From Atrina japonica (Eukaryota > Mollusca > Bivalvia > Pterioida > Pinnidae): a stretch of 64,000 nucleotides of DNA. The stretch is taken from NCBI GenBank assembly GCA_030159075.1, contig BROG01000454.1, positions 428,501-492,500 of the forward strand, in the 5' to 3' direction. The notes below the pieces were generated by a model. It saw only the letters and a program-made list of their open reading frames with translations. It searched no databases and was not told where the DNA came from. A program made the translations under genes and the position numbers. This document shows positions 1-11,800 of the stretch, piece after piece (the first letter of the stretch is position 1; the number at the start of each line of letters is the position of its first letter).

Positions 1-1832
1 CAGGTGTAGTATAGTAAATATAGATTTTTAGCTAAAATAATTCCTTTATCTTTATGAAAAAAAAAATGGAATGCAAAATATAAGTGTCACAAAAAAAAAA
101 TAAATAAAAAGAAGTAAAAAAAAATCCCCCAAAACGGTTATATGGTATGGGAAGTGGAGCCTATTGGTAAATTTTTCTGATATTTACTTTGTTCAATTTT
201 CAAGACCACATTTTCCTGCATTGAAAACGTTTCAATTATTTCTGTATCTATAAAATATCTTTTAGGTTAATTCTTGATATTGGCAAGTAAAAATAGGCAT
301 TAGTACTGTATAATTTCAACAATGTGTTCCTCTATTGTTACTTGGAAATTCATATACCGATACTAAGGTTCCTTTCATTTTCATATCTCAAAATGTGGGT
401 TAAATACATGTACAATGCAATATTTGAAATACACTTTGTAGTTGGTCTTTATTGTAAAACTTTGTAGATGAATATAAGATACATGTTTTAATATTATATT
501 ATATAAGAAAAGTCAATCAACAACTTGCTTTCATTAGTACGGTCTATACACCTTAATTACTTAATTAATCCAAAAATACTGCATCAGGCCATTCCAAGTT
601 TTTTTTTATGTTTAGCATCCACCCTAAATACAAAAACCTATCTTTCTCTCACAAAAAAAACAAAACAAACAAACCACAAAACGACAGAAAAACCACATGT
701 CATTTTTAGGACAGCAAATGCAATTTGATGCATATTTACAGTACATTTTTGTATTATCCTAGTATATTGACAAAAGAAAAACAAAATTAAACTTATAAAA
801 ACGGAATTAATGAAAATGGCATGTTTAATCCTATAAATCTGGGCCTAATTTTGATAATATTTCTGTTAGTTTACATCATAAATACATTTATTATCTTAGT
901 AATGAACATGAAAAGGCATCACTAGAATTTTACTGTCGTGAAGAATGATGTATTTTTCCTAAAATTACAAATAGATTGCAATGGAATTTCTAGTATATGA
1001 AAACCAAAACCTCATCTTTTACCGAATCAAGCTCTGTTAAAATAGGATAAAGGGCAAATTCTAGAGAAGTTATTTAAAAAAACATGAATTTACTAATAAT
1101 ATAGTACTATATATTGAAAATTAATTTTGGGAACACATACTACTAGTGTAAATCGATAGTCATGTGATAGGAAGACAAAAATATCTAGAGTAATAACAGA
1201 TTAATTACGAACCTGAAACTGTGCTATTAAATTTAATTATGTTCAAACCATCAACCAATAATAAAAAAAAACTTAGTTTATTCTTAGTGTAAATAAAGTG
1301 TCTGTCCTACAAAAGGCACTTCTTACATGGGAAAGATCACTATTATTTTACTTGTATTCTATATCATAATGTTGAAATGTAATTTAATACAGTTTTCATT
1401 ACCAAAGCATAAGAAATTAGATTTAAATAACAGAATCCAAATACAGCAATAAAATAGACAGTGATTATGTCAACACCCATGTTTATATTCTTATAAAAAA
1501 TTGTGAATGATGGCATCTGAAATATAAACCTTTATACACGTGTTGTTATGACAAATTTTGAATATATTGAAACAAACGGTGATAACATGAAAATTCCACA
1601 AAGAAGACATATATGTATAGGTCTACCCAGGTAAAGTGGCACATCCTGGTTCAGTCAGAAACCAAAACAATACGGTCTACTTTCCAAAGATAGGTTGTAA
1701 AACATATGGCTTTGCATGGACTCCATACATTACTGAATCTCAAATACTTTTGTGATGACCATTAGCTTGTCCCCCTGTTATAATTTGATTTAGACTTGTT
1801 GTGTTTGTAAACACGCACCAATTTACCTTGGT
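1..1832. other. Intergenic, nothing recognised
   Basis: AT-rich sequence with homopolymer A runs. The only open frames are short and show no recognisable family, codon pattern or splice context. I see no gene, RNA or clear repeat before the SINE that follows. Confidence 0.6.
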
Positions 1833-2117
1833 TTGTTTGTTTGTTTATTGTTGTTTAACGTCCCACTCGAGAATATTTCACTCATATGGAGACGTCACCA
1901 AATGCCGGTGAAGGGCTTCCAATTTTGGCCTATGCTCGGCACTTACGGCCATTGAGCAGTAGGGTTCTTTAACGTGCCAACACCTACTGTGACACGGGAC
2001 CTCCAGCTTTTACTGTCTCATCCGAAAGACAGGAAACCAACCTGTCGCCGGCGGGACTCAAACTAACGACCTCACGATCCAAAGTCGAGTGCGCTACCGA
2101 CTGAGCCAGGCCGGCTC
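1833..2117 (-). mobile_element. tRNA-derived SINE (family 1), full length
   Basis: On the minus strand it starts with a tRNA-like head: an A-box-like TGGCTCAGTCGG, then a B-box-like stretch GTTTGAGTCCCG. A body with CTTTAACGTGCCAACACC (plus-strand reading) follows, and the end is a TTTG/CAAA-type simple tail. It is flanked by a direct repeat of about 13-14 bp (AATTTACCTTGGT, 1820-1832 and 2118-2130), the target duplication expected of LINE-driven retroposition. Close relatives in this window are at 16760-17022 and 19029-19314. Confidence 0.88.
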
Positions 2118-2130
2118 AATTTACCTTGGT

Positions 2131-3045
2131 ACACCTGTACATGTATATATATGTGTAGAGTCAAAATTTTGTTTTCACATGGGTTTTCAATTACACAGGT
2201 AGAATATGTTCTTGATGAGTTGAACAAACTAAGATTAACTTGAAATGATATAGATAATTAAAGAGTCAATAATTTGTCATTTATTTGAAAGTCTTTCATT
2301 TAATCTATACAAGATCCCACCATGGAATGTTCTAGGTCTGATATATGACAGACTGTTCTTTTCTTAGGCCAGACATAAAATATTCTCTGTTTGCTGTTTA
2401 CCGACTCTACCCTTTTACCTATGGGTAAGTAAGTAGGGAAATTATTTTATTTTACTGGAAATTTTTCTGTCATTTTGCAGTCAGTCATTTTCTGTACAAA
2501 TGATAATGAAAATAATTGTAAATGAGGACACATTAAATATTTCATATATGTTTGAGACAGACATGAGAAGAGAGAGGTAATTTGTGAAATTGTAATACGT
2601 TTTCACTGTACAACAATTATCTATCGAATCTCAATGGTCATCTCATAGCATTTGTTCACTGGTTGCAAGTTAAAAAGACTTGCCAATATTACATCGGAGG
2701 CTCAACTTGAACTCCCAACTATCAGCAATCAGTGACACGACGAGGCAGTGTTTATAATAAAGTGCATGGTGCAGTCGGTGTTTGAAAATGATAACTTTCC
2801 TGGGACTTTTTAATATATTTCTAAAGTAAATTAGAGAAAGACTCAGGGTTACATGTATGTCAAAGAAAACAGGTGTATAAATCTAATTGATTTCATTTTA
2901 CTAGATTTGATATCGTTTTTGTAAAATTATTACGTTTTGACAAATATTTTTGAAATAAAAAAAATAACGGGAGGTAACTCTTATGTAACTGTCTACACGA
3001 TTTTATGTTTGCTATAACATTATTCCCTTCAGCTTTCATGAATTA
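2131..3045. other. Intergenic, nothing recognised
   Basis: AT-rich single-copy-looking sequence without a supported gene, RNA or repeat. Confidence 0.5.
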
Positions 3046-3490
3046 ATACCCATAAATTTCAAATTTCACCAAAATCGGCCAATGATGAAATTTCGACCAA
3101 TCAGAAGCACTGGTTTGACAAAAATGGCAATGAAACCCATATCATTTATAGCGCGATCAAATGATACCCATAAATTTCAAATTTCATCAAAATTGGACAA
3201 TGTTGAAATTTCGACCGATCAGAATAATCAGTTTGCCATAGACATCAATGAAACCTATATCACTGAAATCTTTCTTCAAATACCCATAAATTAAAAATTT
3301 TTCAAAATCGGACATTATGTTGAAATTTCAACCAATCAGAAGCCTCGGTTTGCCATAAACCGCAACAAAAACCCATATTGATATCACAAACAATTAATAC
3401 CCATAAATTTTATATTTCATCAAAATCAAACAATTATGAAATTTTATTACAGTCCATTCAGTAGTTTCAGAGAAAACGTGGACAAGTTTT
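3046..3490. repeat. Tandem repeat, about 117-bp unit, 4 degenerate copies
   Basis: The phrase TAATACCCATAAATTT recurs at roughly 3046, 3163, 3281 and 3395. Each copy continues with a CAAAATCGGACAATG-like stretch and a GACCAATCAGAAGC-like stretch. Copies have diverged by substitutions and small indels. The short open frame across it is a by-product of the repeat. Confidence 0.75.
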
Positions 3491-3728
3491 TACCAATAAG
3501 AAGACACAGTTTGCCACGGACACCATTTTTATGATGTCACATACATGGTGCACATCAACATCTATCATCATATGAAGTTTCATTAGAATCCATCAAGTAG
3601 TTTCTGAGAAAACACTCAGAAAAGTTCAAAACGGAAAGAGAGAAGAAGAAGAATAAGAAACAGAGCAAACACAATATGTCTCCATATAACTACTGTACAT
3701 GTATCTGTTCTGAGATACCACTTTCATG

Positions 3729-3885
3729 AGGGCCTCCATGACCGAATGGTTAGAGCATCACACTTTGAACCATGAAGTCTAATTTTTCTGGTCAGTGCAG
3801 GTTTATAACTGAAACTTTTTTAACTGAAAAATTGTTGAGTGTGGCATAAAACACTATCAAAAAATCAAATCAAAACCAAAATCAT
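3729..3885 (+). mobile_element. tRNA-derived SINE (family 2), internally deleted
   Basis: The tRNA-like head reads GGCCTCCATGACCGAATGG followed by TTAGAGCATCACACTTTGAA, and the 3' part has TGAAAAATTGTTGAGTGTGG. The longer copy at 48205-48460 has the same ends with about 100 bp more body, so this copy has an internal deletion. Confidence 0.7.
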
Positions 3886-4201
3886 GAAAGATTTTCAGAG
3901 AGCAGAATCCAATTGAGGGATCACCTGTCTTGAGAGAGAACATTTCAATGTAATGTACTTATACTTAATGATACTTAAAGTATGTCCTTAGCTGAAGTAT
4001 ATGGCACCAATTAATCTACACGTACTTATACTTATAGTTAAAGTACTATGTGGTTTACTGAAATTTGATTGTAAGATACAATGTACCGTAAGATACAAGC
4101 ATATAATTATACAACATACACTTGAACATGAACATGTAACCGAACCTTTCAAAACTCAATACAAGTCACATATATTACACATACTTACCAGAATACACAT
4201 A

Positions 4202-4693
4202 CAGTAAAACCTGTGTTTAGCGGACAATTGCCAGACTGATTAAATTGTCCGTTATAGAGAGGTGTCCGCTGAATGAAGGATGACCATTCACTGCTAAAAC
4301 ATTCATATGCATAATCAACACAATTGTTCTTGTAATCAAGTGTTCCGATACAATGCAAGGAAATAAATATCAACCAAAAACACAAAATAAAAGATTGTAG
4401 GAGTCTTTCTCAAAATAGAAGTCGGGACTTACAGCTTAGTGAGAAAATGTCTGTGCCAATGGAAGTCAATCACAGGAAGACTGTCCGCTAATTCAAGGTT
4501 AGAAATAAAGAAATAATGCATATTGGGACCAACAACTTTGTATGTTGTCCGGGTAAGGGAGGTGTCCGTTTATTTAAAATATACACTATTAGTCTTATAT
4601 AACAATGTAAATCGGGACATACACTGTAGACAATCTGTCCATTATTAGAGGGTGTCCGCTGAATTAAGGTGTCCATTATGGCAGGTTTTACTG
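4202..4693. mobile_element. TA-flanked MITE (Tc1/mariner-pogo type), 492 bp
   Basis: Terminal inverted repeats CAGTAAAACCTG / CAGGTTTTACTG sit between TA dinucleotides (4200-4201 and 4694-4695). The inside repeats the phrases GTCCGTTAT and GGTGTCCGCTGAAT in several places. No transposase frame is present, so it is non-autonomous. The CAGT-AACCT terminus and TA duplication are typical of pogo/Tigger-like mariner relatives. Confidence 0.82.
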
Positions 4694-4760
4694 TATGTAT
4701 ATATATATATATATGTGTGTGTGTGTATCTGAACTATCTTCATAGCTAGGTAACCTAAAC

Positions 4761-6125
4761 TAACAAGAGGCCCAAGGGGCCTTAAGTCAATCAACAATAT
4801 TGGTCAACATTGCAGAAAACATAAAAAATGTATAAAAGATAAAATGGCTAATAAACATGAAAAACAGTAAGCTAATTAGGGGCCTTAATAATCACCTGAT
4901 TGAAATGTATTTTACTGAGAATAAACTGAAAAGCAACCAAAAGCTTGAAAAATTCATTGAAATGGATAATTAACTTGCATAAGGGTAGACTTGCCTTGCC
5001 AATATTTTTATAGATTTTTCAAGATAATGTGCAACAACAGTAGAAAACATGCGGAATCCATTTAAAAGGGAAACTAACTTTCACAAGGATCACCCTCACA
5101 AGTTAACCTGACAATTTAATACTTGTTACTTTTTTGTAGATCTTTGCATTCTGAACATTTTTGCTTCTTTCTCTTTATCTATTATACTTTCCAAGACAAT
5201 AGGACAAAACTGTCAAAAACATGAAAAATCCACTTAAAGGGGAAATAACTCCCATAAGGGTCAACCTGACAATTTCGATTCTATTGACTTTTGTGGATCT
5301 TTGAGTGCTGAACATTTTTGCTTCTTTCACTTTCTCTCTAACTATTATTCTTTTCAAGATAATGTCAAAAAACATCCAAAAACATGAAAAATCTGCTTAA
5401 AAGGAGGGAAAAACTCTCATAAGGGGCAACCTGACAATTGCAGCCCTATTGACTTTTTTATAGATCTCTGTGCTGAACATTTCTGCTCTTTTCATTCTCT
5501 ATCTATTATTCTTTTCAAGATAATGTCAAAAAACATCGAAAAAAAACATGAAAAATTCACTTAAAGGGGGAAATAACTCCCATAACGGTCAACCTGACAA
5601 TTTCGGCATTACTGACTTTTTTGTGGATCTTTGCGTGTTGAACATTTTTTCTTCTTTCATTTTCTTCCTATCTATTATACTTTTCAAGATAATGTCAAAA
5701 AACACGAAAAATCTGCTTAAAAAGGGAAAAAACTTCCATAAGGGGCAACCTCAGTTCTATGACTTTATGTAGATCTTTGCATGCTGGACATTTTTGCTTC
5801 TTTCTCTTTCTCTCTATCTATTATATTTTTCAAGATAATGTGAAAAAACATCCAAACACATGAAAAATCCACAAAAAAAGGGGAAATAACTTGCATAAGG
5901 GGCAACCTGACAATTTCAGCTCTATTGACTTATTTGTAGATCTTTGCATGCTGAACATACTTCCTTCTTTCACTTTAACTCTCCCTACTATACTTTTCAA
6001 GATAATGTCAAAAAACATCCAAAAACATGAATAATTCACAAAAAAGAGGAAATAACTCGCATAAGGATCGACCTGATAATTTCCACCAAAATGAAATATT
6101 TGTAGATTTTTGCAAGCCACTCATT
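4761..6125. repeat. ACAAGAGGCC-type repeat with 7 tandem copies of about 164 bp
   Basis: It opens with AACAAGAGGCCCAAGGGGCC, a head also seen at 13957, 15323 and 63212. From about 5010 the word AAGATAATG (or a variant) followed by AAAAACATGAAAAATCC and GGGAAATAACTCCCATAAGG recurs at about 5020, 5190, 5357, 5516, 5687, 5829 and 5999. Open frames in both strands come from this periodicity and are not genes. Confidence 0.75.
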
Positions 6126-7610
6126 TTTTGTATAATTTACGGAGATACATGTATTAAATCAAAAATATCTGAGCTAAAAATAAATCCAGTGTCTGACCAA
6201 ATGAATATGTAAACCTAGTCATTTAATAAGGCCTGAGACAGTTTGTCATTTTTACATGTAAAGAGCGATCCTTTCCAATATTTTATTTTCTTCACAAAAG
6301 AATATGCTGCCTCTATATACATTGTATTTCCAACCCTTTATTTTACATGCCACTGCATGGATCCAGAATGCCATAGCACATACATGCAGTTACTTTCATA
6401 GGTCAAGATATACCCAAGGCTGCTTCTATACATGTAATGGACTATAGGGAATAAGCCTGTTAACCTGACAAGAACTGCTGTAATTTATCGATACCCAACA
6501 GGATTTGTTTAGTTTTTGTCTTTTATAGCATGCAGATTAAATAGGTTCCAGCTTGAATGGTCGCATGTATCTACTACATATACATTGTACATAGTTTTAA
6601 CTATGAAGGTTAGCAAGTTGGTAAGATTCTTTTGCATTAAATTAAAAATTTAAGAGAGATTTTTAATTTTTCTTTTGTGACAAGACAGAGGTTGCACACT
6701 TTTAATGTAAAGTGCAAGTTGCCTCTTAATAGGTTTACAGGTAAAACTACCATTAAAACTGCATGTAAATGTATGGCACAGGAGTCTTAAATTATGTGTG
6801 TATGCACACTATGCAGACCCTGACCCTCACGGAGACAATATTACTAATCGGACAATTTCATATCAGTCAAGTGGTCTTATTGGTGTGATATCACTTTATC
6901 TTTAATACGTTTAACTTGATATTTGTCATCTTATTTGGGCAAGTTTAAGGTCATGCTGGGCATGTCCGTTTCAATGAACAGTTGTCAGGGAAGTGAAAAA
7001 AGGAATGTGATACTACATATTTTTTATATAAAAAAATGGATTTTTAGATATCAGAAATTAAATTTTTGATATCAGAAAATCATTTTTTAATACAGATCAA
7101 GGTCATTGTATATATCGGGAGGTAAAAGATAAAATAATGTCAAGCCCAAACATATTTTTACCATATGTACATGTAAATATACAGGCAGATGAAAGTTAAG
7201 ATAATGTCAAGTCCAAACATATTTATACAGATCAAGGTCATTTTCTGTCAGACAGAGATATATAGATACACTGTAACTGATGTGAAGGTTAACACTTGTA
7301 TAGTTTCTTTGAGGATACATTCATTGCTATACTGGGAATGGTCTTCCATGTTAGGTTGTACTAAACTGAAAGTATATATACATTATTGTACTTTTTAGTA
7401 CAAGGGGTATGTGATTATATACGAATGTATTTGGAATGTTACAAATATCTGCAACCTCAATACCAATCACACATTATCATAATTCATCATATGATCGATA
7501 TAAATAATATTGATTTAGCACACTAGAAAACTTACAGCACTGTATATAGTTTATACCGACAACATACTGATAGGCTACAATCACAGTAAGGCCTAGACAG
7601 TCATGTATAA
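6126..7610. other. Intergenic, probable Dok 3' flank/UTR
   Basis: No coding sequence is recognised. A local duplication places TACAGATCAAGGTCATT at about 7092 and 7226. The part next to 7611 should hold the Dok 3' UTR, but no convincing minus-strand AATAAA lies close to the stop codon. Confidence 0.4.
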
Positions 7611-8890
7611 CTATCCTACTTCCTCGTACAACTGCGTCACTGGCTTCTTTATTTGCATAATAGAGACTGCATCAGTGTACTCTGTGGAGGGTAAAGCTGT
7701 ATCATCATAAAGGTCTTCTGCATAACTATCTCGTGGGGGTAAATGTTTGTTTGGTTCACTAGGATACTCAGCTGTTGCATAATCATCATCATCCTGTATT
7801 TCTGATATCAATTTCCCAGATGCAGTTCCATATATGTGTTCTTGATTTTTGGTTTTATCAGAAACTGTAATTACTGACTTCTTTGGATCTAAAATCACAC
7901 GATCATAGGTTTCATCCTCCTCATCATCATCATAATGTGTCAATCTTATATTTTTACCTTCATTTTGTATGGCAGCTTGCTTTATTCGATGGTAATTTTC
8001 TTCATGTGTTTCACCAGAACGTCCAAAATTTTGCCATGCTTCTTTTCTCCCTGTAACTGCCTCATCATAGAACTGTGAATTACCACCTGTAGAGTTTGAA
8101 GATTTTCTTAGCATATTGCTTTCTGCCTCATCATACAATGGTTCAGTACTCTTTTGATCCGAAAATGAAGAAGGCCTACTTGGTTCATCGTATAAATGCT
8201 CTTTTCTGGAACTACTACGATTACTTCCTTTTCCTTTACTATCTTTTTTGTCAGACTTTTCTTTTTTCTTAAATATGTTTGCAAACATTTTCTTATCTCT
8301 GCTTGACCTATTTTTAGAATCTCTGTCAGGGGATTTAGGAGTATGTAAAACTTGCTCCTCTAATTCCTGTCGAAAATTGTCAGTTAAAGTTGAGGGAGTT
8401 TGTACTACTGGTGTGAAGTTTTCATTTGAATTTTTGTCAATATTTACAGAAAGTTGCTTTTTAGATTCAAGTGGAGTTTCTGTATTTCTTTTACTAGTTT
8501 TAGGTGACTCTGCTCGATCCTTTTCCTTTTCTTTCACTGACAGTTGTTTTTCAAGTCCTAATTTTGACGTTACATTTCCAGCACCAGCAGTCTTCTGGCT
8601 CAAATGGAAATCAATAGCCTTTGTCAAATTTTTAGGGTTTCCTAAAATTTCAAACTCAAATTTTCCAACACCAGTGTCACATTTACTTCCCGCCATGATT
8701 GTGAAAATATTGCTTGATTTTGTTAATCCATATCGTCTAATAAATTCATAGTGCCATCTACATACAATTTGCTTGGTTTCTTTGTCCTCTATTGCCAGCG
8801 ATGTTATGGACACATGCATCTTGTAGTTCCCAGACAGATCATGCTTAATACTATCTTCAGTCTCTATTATGGTCACTTCAAATACATGAT
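7611..8890 (-). CDS. Dok: Dok exon 3 (residues 141-566), PTB domain and tyrosine-rich tail
   Basis: The acceptor TTTTTAG at 8891-8892 is followed by the PTB start HVFEVTIIETEDSIK. One long exon holds the whole PTB domain and the tail. Open sequence upstream of the acceptor (to 8936) is intronic. The opposite-strand frame at 8248-8751 is its shadow. Confidence 0.92.
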
Positions 8891-11800
8891 CTAAAAAGGA
8901 AATAAAGGAGGATACCAGTAATATGCTAGTGTTCAAGCTAGAGATTTGGAGAGGAAGATTTTTCTAAGAATAAAAGAAAAAACACTTTATCGGAGTCAAA
9001 AAAGGATACCAGTACTTGCATATACAAAAATGTAGCATCCATGGACAAGAGGAGTATATACATGTACATGTATCAAAGAACTTTCCAGATCACTAAAATT
9101 TTAGTTATATATATATATGTATCTTGTCGTCCTCCTATATGTATCTTGTTCACTTCATCTGTAATGGATAAATCAATCAATGGAATTGAATTAATTGTAC
9201 AGAGAACATATACCCACTCCAGGGCCGAATGCTCGAGAGGGGTATTGCTCTCTGTACTATACAAAACCATTGCGTGATTTATCAAGCTAAAAATATTTAA
9301 CCCTTTACAGTGTCCCGATGCATGATTAGGGCTTTCATCTAAAGAACTTTAGATAGTTGAATAGAATTTAAAGTTACTTGGCATGAAAGTAGCTCATGCA
9401 ATGTCCATGGGAGGTGTAACAATAAAAACATAATGAAGTCAAACCAAATGTAGCAATATGGACAGTGGCAAAACATGTAGTTTATTTATTACATGTACCC
9501 AAAAAAGTAAAAGGTTAACTCATTTTTCCCTACAGACACATTTGGACTGGTCTAGGTCATTAATTTACAGAAGAGTCCATTGTTTTTTTAGGGGTTGATG
9601 AGTTAAAGATGTCTCATCTGGCCCATATACATCTACTGTGATACCTAGTAAATGATGTACTAGATATGGAGGAGATTGACATGGAAAATATGCCTGATTT
9701 CAACTTGAAAAATCCATAATTAAGTGATATATCTGATGATGAAATATTATCAACAACAGAAAGAACTGATTCTGAAATAATAAATAAACATTTCTCAGAG
9801 CCTATTCCACATAAATGACCATTACGAAATCCAGATTTGCCCAGAAAATAAGCAAAATCCAAATGGGCTGTAAATTTATTTGAAGGATACAATGTACTGC
9901 ATAGTTGCTTTTATTTGCGGGGGATCTAATTTCACTATATTCAGTACAAAGGTATATATCAATGACAATTCCCTGAAATCAAATACCCCTGAATGAAATA
10001 CAGTTACAGTTATAGAGCATCGGAAAGACAATTCGTAACCAATCTTGCACGAAATTTAATACCCGTGAATTAGATCCATTCAGAAAATTCAGGTCATTGT
10101 GATGCTGTCATTCAGATGCTGAATGGAATTAACATACATGTACAAATGTTAACCAGGAAATTCTGGTGAGTAATGTGATTCAAGGATCTAATCAAAAATT
10201 AAACATGATAATGAATTTTAGCTAGGCAATTGAATAGCTAAACTCTATTTATCTATTCAACTGCTAGCAGTGGAAAAGTTGAATATGGCTAAATTCTATT
10301 TATCTATTCAACATTTATCTGTAGATATCTGTAGAATAGTCAAAATAAACCACCAAAAACAAAGGATGATGTCATCAAAATTTTTGAATTTGATTCAACA
10401 TGAAAAAGGTTTTCTGCTGGATTTACAAATAACAGTCAAGGCAGGTAGAGGAACAAGACAAAAGGTGTTGGTAGGGTGAGTTTGGGCAGGGTGGGGCAGA
10501 ACTGGGTCAAGGCAGGCTATGATGCCCCGCTAAAATCCTCTAGCTAAAACATCGATTGTTTATGTCCCAATATCTTTTTCAGCATGGAATAATACCATCA
10601 TTGCTCTTAATACTGTAAATCTGGAAATATTAGCAGGACTTTATTTTCATGATACACAAGTTCTAAATTTATTTGCGACATGATATTTTTGTGATTGCAA
10701 ATGCCCATTTTGTCATACTAGTATTATACATCATTACGCAAAAAATTTATCTTCGAAAGTGAGAGCTCTGGCCAAATTTTGCATACATAAAATTCTCGCA
10801 AATAAAACCTGATTTAGAGTAGTGACACATGTACTATCAAACTTGCATTAAAGGCCATCTGCACTCTTGCTGGTTCCCTTTAGAAACCTTGATAGACAAG
10901 TTTAAACATACATTGTAGGTACTAAAAGCATACAAAATAATAATTTTGCCCATAAACAAATGTTTAAGTACTTGATTATTAAATCTTTGTCATTTGAATG
11001 TCCACATACATGTAGACTTTGTGTCGATGTTCTATTTTTATCCACTAAATGTCATTGTTTTAGAGGTAATGAAGGGAAATGAAATAGATCTAAAGCGATA
11101 TCATAGAACCCGCAATATCATAGGAAGGGAGCATATTTCATCTGATTTCTGGGTATTGAGAAGCACCAACAGTGAAGAATAACAAAAAAGAAAAAGTTGA
11201 ATATTCAAATATAAAGTGAACAGTAATACTCATGAAATATTCAAATACCAAGTACATATGTACCAATTTCTGATACAGTGAAAATTGTATAAAACGACCT
11301 CCTTATAGGGACACAAGAAATCTGGTCTTTATAGGAAGGTGGTCTTTATACAGAGTTGATTTGTACACAAAAGGTACATTTTGTACTGTTGGGGACAACA
11401 GTCTTTGTGACCAGGTGGTCTTTATACACAGGTAGTCACTTATGCAAGTTTTACTGTATTTATTTCAGCTCTAATCAGCACGCAGCATAAGATGTGAAAA
11501 GTAAAAAGTCTTTTAGAGGAAATTTAAAGTGAATGCCAAACATTATATATGACTTTGCAAAAACAGCTAAGAGTTTGATGCAAAAATGCATTTGTCAAAA
11601 ATCTGAAATTGATCCAATGTCTCGCTCCTGAGATATAAGCCGACAAAGTTGTTTTTTTACCTGTGGGGAAATCCTAACAAGAGAAAAAGCTAAAAACTTC
11701 TAATCGACGTTCATGGTCGTGACGTCATCCAAGGAACACCCGGTACAAGGTACAACTGTCATTGGCGAGTATTAAGAAGGCAAGTTTTCTACATCCAGTT

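Noticed and set aside
1833..2117. Functional tRNA in the family-1 SINE heads
   Set aside because: The heads are diverged, attached to a common body and flanked by target duplications.
8248..8751. 167-aa plus-strand frame as a gene
   Set aside because: It lies wholly antisense to the confident Dok exon 3 and shows no family.
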